A stretch of 27,729 nt of DNA from positions 1-27,729 of IMG/VR virus record IMGVR_UViG_3300031974_002747; one strand, given 5' to 3'. Source of the stretch: a virus. The notes beneath the pieces are model-generated. The model searched no databases. It was not told the DNA's origin and saw nothing but the letters and a program-made list of their open reading frames with translations. Within the stretch, counting starts at the first letter, position 1. Every line of letters starts with the position of its first letter. Below, in pieces: positions 7,142 through 15,239 of this stretch. The translations under genes and the position numbers were made by a program.

Positions 7142-7255
7142 GAAAAAGCCTATGTAGAATAGGTTAGCGAGGATTCCACCTAACCCTCCTAAAGAGGATA
7201 CAAGTACATAGAGGTGGGCAGAATCAAGTATTTCGTTTCGGTCTTGGTTTGTCAT
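7097..7255 (-). CDS. candidate 52-aa membrane protein (small hydrophobic)
   Basis: A short minus-strand frame starting at ATG 7255 and ending at TAG 7097-7099. The product starts MTNQDRNEILDSAH and then is almost wholly hydrophobic: LYVLVSSLGGLGGILANLFY and IGFFSFFLLVGILALFFI, one or two membrane helices with glycine-rich packing motifs. The start overlaps the end of the 99-aa gene, and the frame fills the otherwise empty 82 bp at 7142-7223. A TAA lies three codons before the ATG, so this is the first possible start. No clear Shine-Dalgarno site is present. The last 45 nt are antisense to the Lys-rich tail of the nuclease gene, and antisense Lys codons read as Leu/Phe, so part of the hydrophobicity could be accidental. 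A holin-like or other lysis/membrane role is possible but unproven. Confidence 0.5.
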   Translation of the reverse strand: MTNQDRNEILDSAHLYVLVSSLGGLGGILANLFYIGFFSFFLLVGILALFFI

Positions 7256-7523
7256 TGGTGATTAATGGATGATAGAGATCAATCTCTATGGTTTCAAAAA
7301 AATTACTTACCTGTTCTTCAGAGTACCGACACTTCTTGTGTAGATAGTTAAACAGACTTGTTTTCTTTACAGTCTTTTGTTTACTCAAGGATTCAAGTAT
7401 CTTAATTTGAAAGTGCTTTACAAACTTCTCTGAATACTTAAATCTCCATTTCTCTACGAAATCACTATGTAGGGTATGGTTGATTAAATCAATGAAATCT
7501 ATTAGGTCGGATTCTTCACTCAA
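7224..7523 (-). CDS. 99-aa protein of unknown function
   Basis: I do not recognise this product. Translation would begin at TTG (7523-7521), preceded by GAGGATATAAGC, a good ribosome site at normal spacing. No in-frame ATG is better placed. The protein is helical, starting (M)SEESDLIDFIDLINHTL. A central basic stretch, SKQKTVKKTSLFNYLHKKC, is followed by YSEEQVSNFFETIEIDLYHP, an arrangement compatible with a small winged-helix or helix-turn-helix DNA-binding domain. It ends in the basic tail NDKPRPKRNT. It is divergent from the late operon starting at 7560, with 36 bp between them, so a role in late transcription is conceivable. That is inference only. Confidence 0.65.
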   Translation of the reverse strand: MSEESDLIDFIDLINHTLHSDFVEKWRFKYSEKFVKHFQIKILESLSKQKTVKKTSLFNYLHKKCRYSEEQVSNFFETIEIDLYHPLITNDKPRPKRNT

Positions 7524-7559
7524 GCTTATATCCTCATATATACTATAAGAGAGGTCATC
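7524..7559. promoter_or_regulatory. divergent start region upstream of the late operon
   Basis: The 36 bp separating the minus-strand 99-aa gene from the first gene of the long plus-strand operon are very AT-rich. They contain CTATAAG (7543-7549) on the plus strand and two ribosome sites, GAGAGG toward 7560 and GAGGAT toward 7523. A late promoter for the tail operon is expected here. CTATAAG is the only candidate I see, and its close spacing to the ATG would leave almost no leader. Confidence 0.35.
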
Positions 7560-7994
7560 ATGGAATTTTCAAAAGAAGCTCTGGATTTTATAAGTAATAT
7601 CGGTGATGACCAGCGTAAAATACTTACCCCAGTAACTAATAACGCTAGTAACTTCTCTCCGGGAGATATACTGATATTTACTTATAAGATGCCGGGTGCT
7701 GTGGGCAAGATCAGTGGAGAAGAGAGAGTTTTCATGGTGCTTAAGGGCCGCAGAGGTCCCGGAGTATTCAAGAGCACCAGAGGTAATACTTTGGTAATGG
7801 GCGTCAAATTGGACACAAATAGAGCCTCGATAGAAGTAATCGTAGAAAACCTATATAGTAAGAGGAGGAAGGCTTCGTATTACGGTAAAATAATGAAGTC
7901 TCTCGAATCTCTGATCGGGAAAGACTCGTTCAGAACCTACAACATTCAAGGAATGGGGAATAATTTACACAAGGTAAACATCCGTGGTAACTAG
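7560..7994 (+). CDS. 144-aa protein upstream of the tape measure gene, unknown function
   Basis: The ATG at 7560 follows GAGAGGTCATC. The product begins with a short helix (MEFSKEALDFISNI), then a beta-rich core: FSPGDILIFTYKMPGAVG (33-50), ERVFMVLKGRRGPG, and NTLVMGVKLD. This has the look of a small SH3-like barrel. The layout (Gly-Asp-hydrophobic strand, then an aromatic/valine strand, then a strand ending in a conserved-looking hydrophobic segment) reminds me of small T4-like proteins encoded near hub genes, but I cannot name a family. The C-terminal part is basic. It is first in the late operon and overlaps the tape measure gene by 11 nt, so an accessory role in tail tip assembly is a reasonable guess. 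Confidence 0.65.
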   Translation: MEFSKEALDFISNIGDDQRKILTPVTNNASNFSPGDILIFTYKMPGAVGKISGEERVFMVLKGRRGPGVFKSTRGNTLVMGVKLDTNRASIEVIVENLYSKRRKASYYGKIMKSLESLIGKDSFRTYNIQGMGNNLHKVNIRGN

Positions 7995-10296
7995 GCAAGA
8001 GGAGCTACTAGAACGCATTGAAAGTGCTTTAAGGGAGAATAGAGAGCCCTTAGAGAACATGGAGCGTAGTCTTAAGCAGTTTGCTGGTGTAGGTAAATTA
8101 CTAAATTCAATAGAGAAAGAGGTAACTAAAACATTCGGAGAGGCTAACGATCTTCAGCGTAAAGCTTTAGGTATAGGAACTTCTCTGAACAGGTTTACTT
8201 CAGATTTCTCCCAGAACATCAACACCCTTAATTCTGGCATAACAGGATACAGCCAAGCTCTAAAAACATCATTTGATCTTTATGAAGCTGGCGTAAGAAC
8301 GAACAACGAAGGATTAGCTACTTTAGCACAGTTCACTAAAGCCACAGGCGGAAATAGTAAGGCACTGGCCGGACAATTAGCTAAGAACCTTGCAGGAGCC
8401 CAAGTAAGCGATAAGGAACTTAACAACCTCAGTATGAACACTATATCTCTTTCTCAAAGGTTTGGTGTTAGTACAGAGCAGCTTGTGGGTGCCATCAATG
8501 CGATGGGGGCCCAACTAGATAGCCTTAAGGCATTGAATCTAGGTGCTGAGGCTATTGACGCTTCTCAGAAGCTTTCCGCTGCACTAGGCCCAGAAATGGC
8601 AAGTTTAGGTCCTGAACTTCTTGGATCGTTCTCAAAAGGATCTAGCATGATTCAGACTGAGATCCTGAATCTCGGAAATGAGCGTAGAGCGTTCTTAGCT
8701 GGTGGAGAGCAGGCAGCAGCAGCGGGTATTGATTTAGTAGTAGAGGCTGGAGCACAATCTCAGAAGATTATTGAACAATTCACTGCTGGGGCCACAGACT
8801 CAGCTTTTGCTCTTGAATTAGCTGGCTCAGTTTACGGACAAGAGATTGTTAAGGCCGCTAAAGCTAGACAACAGCTAGAAAGAAAAGCCACTGAGGCTGG
8901 TTTTAAAAATATTAATGAATATGTAAAGTCTGTAAAAGAGCAACAGGCGATCAACACTAACTTTACTAAAACATTAAGCCAACTTAGGGAGAAGATATTT
9001 AGCCCCATCCAAGAAGCCGTTACATTCCTAGCAGGAATCTTAATAAGGATTCTAGAGCTACCTGTGATAGGCACTCTTATAACTCAACTAGGAAAGATTG
9101 GCGTAATCATAGGAACGCTTGTAACAGGCGCTCTAGGACTAGGGTTGGCAATAAAGGGTCTGTATTCAGGAACACTTCGACTAATAAGGTCCATGTCTGA
9201 TCTTATTAGTGGACAAAACAGGAGAGACAAAACTGAGAACGCTCTTAAGGTAGCGATTGATCAGCTTAAAAATGAAATTAGAGCAAGCGCCAGAAGGGAG
9301 GCTGCAAACAAGTTAGCGGCTCAACGAGGTGCTGCCCCAACTGGTGGGTTTGGTGCTTGGTCAAGAGAGCAGGATATCAAGAAAGCTGCGGCAGAGACCA
9401 TGCAAAGAAACAAAGCGAATCTATCTAGAGCTAAGGTGGCGGGGAGTATCGCAGTATTAAGCACAGTCCTAGCCGGATTTACAGATCAGCTTCCAAAATC
9501 AATGCAGCCTGTTGCCAATGTAGTACTTAAGGCAGTTACGGCACTAACCACCTTACAAAGCGTAATGTCTACCTTGAGCTTGGTCATAGGAAAAGACATC
9601 TCATTCAGGTCAGCGGGCAAGGCATTAACTAAAGCTCCCGGAGCAGCGAAGGCTGCTGTTGGATGGCTATCTAAACTCAAGCCGATGCTAATAAATGGTT
9701 TCAAACTAATAGGACCTATGTTATTAGGTTTAGGTAGTTCATTGTTAACTGGTCTTGGCGCTGCGTTCTCAGCCGCGATAGCTGTACTTACCTCTCCGAT
9801 TACGGCAATAGTAGCTGCCGTAGTGGCAGTCGGTGTTATAATTTATAAGTTCAGAGATCAGATTTGGAACGCTGTAAAGTGGGTGGGTAATAAGCTTAAA
9901 GATATGGGGATGTTTATTTGGAATGGAATAAAATCCCTATTCAGCAATCTCAACCCAATGAACTGGTTTGGTGGAGATGACGAAGAAACAACTTCAGAGG
10001 GTCCAAGAATGGGCACTGGCAAAGCGAAAAATTATGGTCGTGATATCCAAGTCAAGTATTGGGCTGGCAGGGATCTTCATAACCAGAGGGTCGCAGCGGA
10101 GGACCAGATATTAGATGATTTATTAGCCTCTATAAAGAGGCAAGAAGAAATAGCACAAAAACAATCTGTTGAGACTCGGCAACAGACTGCGCTTGCAGAA
10201 AATGCAGAGGCGGCAAGAGAAGCCCAACTTGCAGCAGCCAGAGAGGATAAAACTAGACCTTCACAGTTAGCGGGTGTGCAACCCACAAGTAGATAA
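7984..10296 (+). CDS. tail tape measure protein (gp29-like role)
   Basis: 770 aa. It sets tail tube length and lies in the tube lumen, being ejected on infection. Evidence: long Ala/Gln/Lys/Glu-rich helical N-terminal part (MVTRQEELLERIESALRENR onward), a hydrophobic segment around 347-395 (FLAGILIRILELPVIGTLIT onward), a second at about 568-620 (GPMLLGLGSSLLTGLGAAFS and following), then an amphipathic Trp-rich stretch (FRDQIWNAVKWVGNKLKDMG) and an Ala/Gln/Glu-rich end. This alternation of coiled coil and membrane-like helices is typical of tape measures. Translation starts at GTG 7984 with AAGGTAA just upstream, overlapping the previous gene. T4 gp29 is about 590 aa, so a longer tail than T4's is possible. 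The gene is followed directly (TAATG) by the tube initiator gene. Confidence 0.88.
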   Translation: MVTRQEELLERIESALRENREPLENMERSLKQFAGVGKLLNSIEKEVTKTFGEANDLQRKALGIGTSLNRFTSDFSQNINTLNSGITGYSQALKTSFDLYEAGVRTNNEGLATLAQFTKATGGNSKALAGQLAKNLAGAQVSDKELNNLSMNTISLSQRFGVSTEQLVGAINAMGAQLDSLKALNLGAEAIDASQKLSAALGPEMASLGPELLGSFSKGSSMIQTEILNLGNERRAFLAGGEQAAAAGIDLVVEAGAQSQKIIEQFTAGATDSAFALELAGSVYGQEIVKAAKARQQLERKATEAGFKNINEYVKSVKEQQAINTNFTKTLSQLREKIFSPIQEAVTFLAGILIRILELPVIGTLITQLGKIGVIIGTLVTGALGLGLAIKGLYSGTLRLIRSMSDLISGQNRRDKTENALKVAIDQLKNEIRASARREAANKLAAQRGAAPTGGFGAWSREQDIKKAAAETMQRNKANLSRAKVAGSIAVLSTVLAGFTDQLPKSMQPVANVVLKAVTALTTLQSVMSTLSLVIGKDISFRSAGKALTKAPGAAKAAVGWLSKLKPMLINGFKLIGPMLLGLGSSLLTGLGAAFSAAIAVLTSPITAIVAAVVAVGVIIYKFRDQIWNAVKWVGNKLKDMGMFIWNGIKSLFSNLNPMNWFGGDDEETTSEGPRMGTGKAKNYGRDIQVKYWAGRDLHNQRVAAEDQILDDLLASIKRQEEIAQKQSVETRQQTALAENAEAAREAQLAAAREDKTRPSQLAGVQPTSR

Positions 10297-11156
10297 TGTT
10301 TATAAGAGCACAAGACGCAAAAGGCATTGATCACAATGTAGACTTTAGACTTTTAGAGCAAAGGTCTAGGTTAGAGTTTACTTACCCCAGAGCCTCTTCC
10401 GATGGGGGACCAGCGGTGGTGTTTTTGCCATTTTTTGAGAACCCAATCATTACAGAGAGTAAGGCTGCAAACTATGCAGAGTATGATGTACTAGGAAGAT
10501 CATCTACTTTATATGCTTACACTGGCGCTAAGTCTAGGAAGATAAAGTTAGAGTTACAGTATACCCTTCACCATCTTCTAGCTATGTCAATTACTCAGTC
10601 CCGCTTTGTAAAAATGCTTGAGACTGAGGAGGACGCTAAGAAGAAGTTTTTTGATATAGGGGAAAATAACTCAACAATAAAGAGAGGTCAGGCTCAAGAG
10701 TTGCATGACGAGTACAGAAGAATATTCGGAGATGTTCACGGCGATGCTACCTTACTAGATCGGTTCGAGGATTTCCAACAACTAAATCAACAGCAAACTC
10801 TAAAAGTAATTGACACGATGCTGTTCTTTGTTAATGTTCTAAGATCTTCAGTATACAACAATGCATCAAACCCCCTCTTCGGCCCACCCATAGTTAGATT
10901 AAAGCACGGCACCATGTATCAGGATGTGCCCTGTATTGTTAAGAATTATGATATAGGTGGAATGGATGAGGCGGGGTATCATCTAGAAACTCTAACTCCT
11001 AATAGATTAAAAGTTACTCTAACTTTGGATGAAGTAAGAGCGTCTGATTTCGGAAAGTACGAAAGGGCTCTACCAGTAAGTAGAGACAACTTGGCTGGAT
11101 GGGAGTCAGTAATTGGTGAGAGTGCTGGATCGCTTGATCCCGGAGGACTGCTATGA
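10296..11156 (+). CDS. tail tube initiator / baseplate tube protein (gp48/Afp7-like)
   Basis: 286 aa. The segment FFENPIITESKAANYAEYDV (from about residue 46), followed by GRSSTLYAYTGAKSRKIKLE and LQYTL, is the pattern of tube-initiator proteins of contractile systems: FNP/ENP, then an Ala-x-Tyr strand, a Gly-Arg-Ser turn and a long strand. A later block has FGPPIVRLKHGTMYQDVPCI and VKNYDIGGMDEAGYH, also typical of tube-like beta domains. The protein would sit on the hub and nucleate the tail tube. Start and stop of the previous gene overlap (TAATG), and the end overlaps the next gene (ATGA). The exact T4 counterpart (gp48 or gp54) cannot be decided by eye. Confidence 0.7.
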   Translation: MFIRAQDAKGIDHNVDFRLLEQRSRLEFTYPRASSDGGPAVVFLPFFENPIITESKAANYAEYDVLGRSSTLYAYTGAKSRKIKLELQYTLHHLLAMSITQSRFVKMLETEEDAKKKFFDIGENNSTIKRGQAQELHDEYRRIFGDVHGDATLLDRFEDFQQLNQQQTLKVIDTMLFFVNVLRSSVYNNASNPLFGPPIVRLKHGTMYQDVPCIVKNYDIGGMDEAGYHLETLTPNRLKVTLTLDEVRASDFGKYERALPVSRDNLAGWESVIGESAGSLDPGGLL

Positions 11157-11461
11157 TGGACAACAAAGGTGGTAGAGAGCGTGCGGGTCTTATAGAGATT
11201 AACCACAAGGGTAAAATTTTAAAGACCAGCGTGGGATCTAAGACTTATGAAAAAGGTTTCAGCGGAGTTAGGGCTAATGTTGGTCGCTATAATAAGATTG
11301 GAAAAATACCTCTAGGTTATGAGAACCGCCCTGACCTGATTGCTAATCTATTTTTTGGGACCCCAGCGTCATGGTGGATAATCTGTGAAAAGAATAATTA
11401 CTTTGATGTTTTTGAACAAATGAATGTTGGCGATAGAGTCGTCATACCTACTAAGAGATGA
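11153..11461 (+). CDS. 53: gp53/LysM-like baseplate protein
   Basis: 102 aa. The C-terminal part YENRPDLIANLFFGTPASWW (56-75), then IICEKNNYFDVFEQMNVGDR and VVIPTKR, is the LysM-like motif found in T4 gp53 and in small LysM tube proteins: Arg-Pro-Asp-Leu, then Tyr/Phe-Gly, then Trp-Trp, then a Gly-Asp strand ending in a Val-Ile-Pro. In T4, gp53 clamps wedges around the hub. In Mu-like phages and injection machines a similar domain links hub and tube. T4 gp53 is nearly twice as long, so this may be a minimal form. GGAGG precedes the paired ATGATG at 11153/11156. The end overlaps the hub gene (ATGA). Confidence 0.75.
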   Translation: MMDNKGGRERAGLIEINHKGKILKTSVGSKTYEKGFSGVRANVGRYNKIGKIPLGYENRPDLIANLFFGTPASWWIICEKNNYFDVFEQMNVGDRVVIPTKR

Positions 11462-14067
11462 ATGTACCTACAGTAAATGTTATAATGTCAACAAGCCCAA
11501 AGGACATCTTCGCCTTTTTGGGTAGTGAGACATTAGAACTATTTACGAGCAAGGCAAAAGGTATAAGCACCAAAGAAACTCTTATATTTAACAATGGTCC
11601 TGCATCAAACTTCTTATCCATGTCTCATGAGATAGGTATGGATAAAGACGGTGGACCAAAGCTAAAAATTGAGTTCATTGATCCTCAACAAGTATTTGAG
11701 GAAAGGATGAGTAGCTTTACTGTAAACGGGTTGATGCCTGTCGAAAGCCAGCTAACATCGTATCAAATTAAGAAGCTAAAACTTAAAGTACAGAATGCGG
11801 AAGCAGTATTTTTAGAAAAAGAACAAGAACTGATTGAGGCTCAAAAGAAAGGTAGAAAGTCTGGAGTATGGTCAGGTGATTGGGCTAAAGCTAAAGTGTT
11901 AGAAAAAGAACTTGAAACAATCGAACAAGCATTGGAAGCTGCTAAGGAAGAGTTAGATGATGCAGTAGACACAGGTATATTCGATTTTGAAGGATCTATT
12001 GACGAAGATGAGATTGCTGCGGAAGATGACGCTACCAGAGTTGCGGTAGATAAGTTCAATCAGCAGCTACTAAAGCAATCAGTTTGGATTACATATGGTA
12101 TTGGAGATAGGTTAGAGAACTGGTCCCCACCTATGGTTTTTGGATCGCCTGTTGGTGCTGAGTATGATGTAGGAGCGGGACAGGCTAGAGTTTTAAGACT
12201 AACCTATAGCGGCATGGAAGCGTTTCCCGGATCCGCTGTACCAACTAATATACTAAAAACTTTAGGCAAGAGAGTTATTTGCACAGGAAGGTCGAGGAGA
12301 CTATTCAACGAAGAGTCTATGGAGGCTGCCAAGGACTTTTACGATAGTCTAAACACTGATGGTAGCGTGAGTATACCATACTTTAAAAACTATTTGTCGT
12401 ATAGTATTCATGATGTGGTAACTCAAGTTCTGACGGATTACATTCAGAAAGCGACTGCTAGAACAAATGTTTTAGTTGCGTTGCCTGATTTGGATAGAGT
12501 TCTTAAAGGAATGTATGATGAGCATCTTGAGGATGCTAAGGATTGGGATTCAGTTCAGTTCTTTACTGATCCAGAAATGATTGAGCTTGGTAACTATCTA
12601 GAAACTGCGCGAACCTTCTTTGAAGATTTAGGAATGAAGATTACTGAATCAATTGATGGTGTTCAAAGCGTTAATAGTGATATATTCTCTGAGCTAGAAA
12701 ACGAGTGTAACACCCCCGCCCTGATGGTCGAGTATTTGAAAAAGAAAATCATACATGTAGTTTTATCATCCAATATTGATAGTGAGAGCTACATGGAGGT
12801 CTTAGAGAAAGTATTCACCAAAATAAAGCAAGGTGCAGAAAAGTATTTTGGTGAGACTGAAAAGATTGAACAGTACGATATGGGTGAGTATGTGATCAAT
12901 GATTACATCATGCTCGAAGCTCTTGCTAGAAAAGGTTTGATTGATACTCCTAACGAGCCCCTCTATGTTTTTGGTGCTGACAAGTTTATACAAGACTTCA
13001 TTTTTGCACAGATAGCAAACAAGACAGACAAAGGTAATTACTCGCTATTCTCTCAGATAAAAGGTAAAACTGTTTCAAATGCTTCGATACCTCAACACAT
13101 CGAATCAGAAATGAATAGTAGGATTAGCCCTCTAGACAAACTCAAAGGCTTAGACCAAAAGTATATAAAAGCTATGGCGCTTTACCTAGAGCCTTCCATG
13201 GGTAACTCACCTTTCGGGTTCCCCGCAATATCAAACGAAATTCAACCAGAGATTGATGAGATACAGGTAAACGATTTCACAATGCCTATATTCGCCATGG
13301 GCACTAGAAACGCTAACACATTGGAGCTTAAGTTAGATTTTAACAAACAGTACTTAGCCGCACTTCTTACCTCTCCTAACAGAATTACAGTGCAGCAAAA
13401 AATTAAAGGTGTGCTTACAGACGAGGATCAAGAGAAGGCAGCCTTGAATCTCGTCAGCGATTTCTCTGATTTAGATTTAGGGAAGCTAGGCAAGGAGATT
13501 CAAAACGGTTCGGGCCCTAATTTTGACAAGTTCAAAGAGTTAGTAGATCCAATGAAGGATGAAGCTTGGTATTATGGAGGAAGAGATGATGATGATTCCT
13601 TCGATGCACTCCTTGAGGTATTTGGAGATGTAAACCCAAAGTTTGCTGAAGAATTTGAAAAGGCGGCATCCGAGGATACCGAAGAGAGCGATTATTACCA
13701 AAAGACATATGAGCTTTTGACAAGCCTTATCAATGAGTTCCCCAGAGCAGAAGAGATTGAGCCTATAGGCGCTAATGGCAAGGTTACAATCAGCAAGCTC
13801 GCGCACACTAAGAATATGCTGTCTAAACTAGCGATTGTAGGATCAGTAAAAACTCTACCCCTGTTCCAACTCTCTAACTATAAACGAGTTGCTAATAAGC
13901 CTTGTTATGTATACTCAAGAGAACCTTTGTTCCAAGGAGTAGAAAACAGGACGGATATGGGGACAACTTTTTACTCAGGTGTTTACGAGATAACTGGGTT
14001 TAGACACTCAATAAATAAAAGCTCTGCATACTCAGAGTTCAAAATAAATAGACCATCAGCATCATGA
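11458..14067 (+). CDS. large baseplate hub protein (gp27/gpD-like)
   Basis: 869 aa. It lies between the LysM-like protein and the spike, the usual place of the hub trimer. Features: an N-terminal beta region (to ~100), a charged coiled-coil insertion at about 101-206 (SYQIKKLKLKVQNAEAVFLE onward, rich in Lys/Glu/Ala), a return to beta sequence (SVWITYGIGDRLENWSPPMV), a long helical mid-part, and a C-terminal block (FSGVYEITGF-type: GTTFYSGVYEITGFRHSINK then SAYSEFKINR). The C-terminal block resembles the end of gp27/gpD hub proteins, with its Tyr-Ser-Gly-x-Tyr and Ser-Glu-Phe strands. It is over twice the length of T4 gp27 (about 390 aa). The extra length is mainly the coiled coil and the helical middle. 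Overlaps of 4 nt with both neighbours indicate coupled translation. Confidence 0.72.
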   Translation: MNVPTVNVIMSTSPKDIFAFLGSETLELFTSKAKGISTKETLIFNNGPASNFLSMSHEIGMDKDGGPKLKIEFIDPQQVFEERMSSFTVNGLMPVESQLTSYQIKKLKLKVQNAEAVFLEKEQELIEAQKKGRKSGVWSGDWAKAKVLEKELETIEQALEAAKEELDDAVDTGIFDFEGSIDEDEIAAEDDATRVAVDKFNQQLLKQSVWITYGIGDRLENWSPPMVFGSPVGAEYDVGAGQARVLRLTYSGMEAFPGSAVPTNILKTLGKRVICTGRSRRLFNEESMEAAKDFYDSLNTDGSVSIPYFKNYLSYSIHDVVTQVLTDYIQKATARTNVLVALPDLDRVLKGMYDEHLEDAKDWDSVQFFTDPEMIELGNYLETARTFFEDLGMKITESIDGVQSVNSDIFSELENECNTPALMVEYLKKKIIHVVLSSNIDSESYMEVLEKVFTKIKQGAEKYFGETEKIEQYDMGEYVINDYIMLEALARKGLIDTPNEPLYVFGADKFIQDFIFAQIANKTDKGNYSLFSQIKGKTVSNASIPQHIESEMNSRISPLDKLKGLDQKYIKAMALYLEPSMGNSPFGFPAISNEIQPEIDEIQVNDFTMPIFAMGTRNANTLELKLDFNKQYLAALLTSPNRITVQQKIKGVLTDEDQEKAALNLVSDFSDLDLGKLGKEIQNGSGPNFDKFKELVDPMKDEAWYYGGRDDDDSFDALLEVFGDVNPKFAEEFEKAASEDTEESDYYQKTYELLTSLINEFPRAEEIEPIGANGKVTISKLAHTKNMLSKLAIVGSVKTLPLFQLSNYKRVANKPCYVYSREPLFQGVENRTDMGTTFYSGVYEITGFRHSINKSSAYSEFKINRPSAS

Positions 14068-15227
14068 ATATAAAAGTAGGATATGTAACCTCGAACTTCG
14101 ACATGCGTAGAACCGGAAGCTTTAAGGTATCTTTCAACTTGAAAGATCCAGAGACCGGAAACGCGGAGCCTGAGACTGTTAGGTATGTGTCTCCATATGG
14201 AAGTGATGCTGCGGGCTGGGTTGCAATACCTCAGAAGGGTAGTTATGTTCTTGTGGGCGAGGCTGCCAAAGAGGACCTAGCTAATGGCGTTCCCGGTGGA
14301 TATTTTTATTTGGGCTCGATTTATGGTGGCCTAGGTGGGTCCGCTTTTGAGAAAACTGTAAAGGATGCAGATGATTCTGCACTCACTGACCCCGTTGACA
14401 CAGAAAAGTCTGGACCCGGAATCCACCCGGCTACAAAAGAGGTAGCAAAGATTAACAATAAGAGCGTCTTCCCACAGGAATTTGCTGAGGAACTATACGA
14501 GGCTAAAGGTGCTATCCCAGAGAAGATTGGATTCACCTCAACCCATGGAGACGCCTTTACAATCAATAACAGATTCAGATCAGGTTCTTCCGCAGACGGA
14601 CCTCCACTTGATGATTTTACAGACCACAGAATCGAGATGAGAAGTGGTGCTGGAAAAAAGATCAAGTGTGTAGATACTCCTTCTATTGATGCGATCATTA
14701 TCGAGAACGAGCATAAGGGTAAGGATAAGTTCGTCTGGCAAACCAGCGAGAACGATTTCTATGCTGAGGGCGAGGTCCACTTAAGAACTCACGGACCCAT
14801 CAAGCAGTGGACCTCAGAATCCTTCATGCGTCACTGGGTACAAGAGGGACAGAACCTTGAGATTATCAACGAGTCTACGGGTGCGCGTAGACCCGGTTCT
14901 GGAGGCACACAACCTCAAACAACGAACAAGGCTACGGGAGATGGGGGAAGGTTTAACTCAATCGGACCAGAGGATTATGGTTGCGTAATTATCGAGTCTT
15001 TGCACAACAATATTGTGATTAGAGGGTTGGAGACCGATTCCTGTATCCGCGTATTAGCGCCCGGAAGTGAATCTAAAGTTTTAGTTGATACGGGAGGCAC
15101 TATTGATTTGAGGGCCACCAAAAAAATAACATTAGCGTCTGAAATAATCGAAATATCCGCAGACACAGTAGATATTAATGGGGCAACCATTGTTGATGTT
15201 GATGGAGGAACCATCGAACTTAACTGA
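14064..15227 (+). CDS. gp5/VgrG-like central spike protein without lysozyme domain
   Basis: 387 aa. The N-terminal ~95 residues look like the OB fold of gp5/VgrG spikes: strands around VRYVSPYGSDAAGWVAIPQK, then GSYVLVGEAAKE and GGYFYLGSIYGG. A linker follows, then a second beta block with a DHRIEMRSGAGKKIKCVDTP segment typical of the spike neck. The C-terminal ~60 residues are short valine/isoleucine/threonine strands (IDLRATKKITLASEIIEIS, ADTVDINGATIVDVDGGTIE), the repeat style of the triple-stranded beta-helix. T4 gp5 (about 575 aa) carries a lysozyme domain between these parts. Here there is no room for one and no lysozyme motif. No PAAR-type tip gene follows directly. It is coupled to the hub gene by ATGA. 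Confidence 0.8.
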   Translation: MNIKVGYVTSNFDMRRTGSFKVSFNLKDPETGNAEPETVRYVSPYGSDAAGWVAIPQKGSYVLVGEAAKEDLANGVPGGYFYLGSIYGGLGGSAFEKTVKDADDSALTDPVDTEKSGPGIHPATKEVAKINNKSVFPQEFAEELYEAKGAIPEKIGFTSTHGDAFTINNRFRSGSSADGPPLDDFTDHRIEMRSGAGKKIKCVDTPSIDAIIIENEHKGKDKFVWQTSENDFYAEGEVHLRTHGPIKQWTSESFMRHWVQEGQNLEIINESTGARRPGSGGTQPQTTNKATGDGGRFNSIGPEDYGCVIIESLHNNIVIRGLETDSCIRVLAPGSESKVLVDTGGTIDLRATKKITLASEIIEISADTVDINGATIVDVDGGTIELN

Positions 15228-15239
15228 TAGGAGATAATT

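Noticed and set aside
7142-7223. Rho-independent terminator after the nuclease gene (CCTAT/ATAGG and GGTTAG/CTAACC short inverted repeats)
   Set aside because: Stems are only 5-6 bp with no T-tract, and the sequence reads as coding on the minus strand.
14321-14698. 125-aa minus-strand frame inside the spike gene
   Set aside because: Antisense shadow of a well-supported gene. Serine/proline-rich composition typical of shadow frames.
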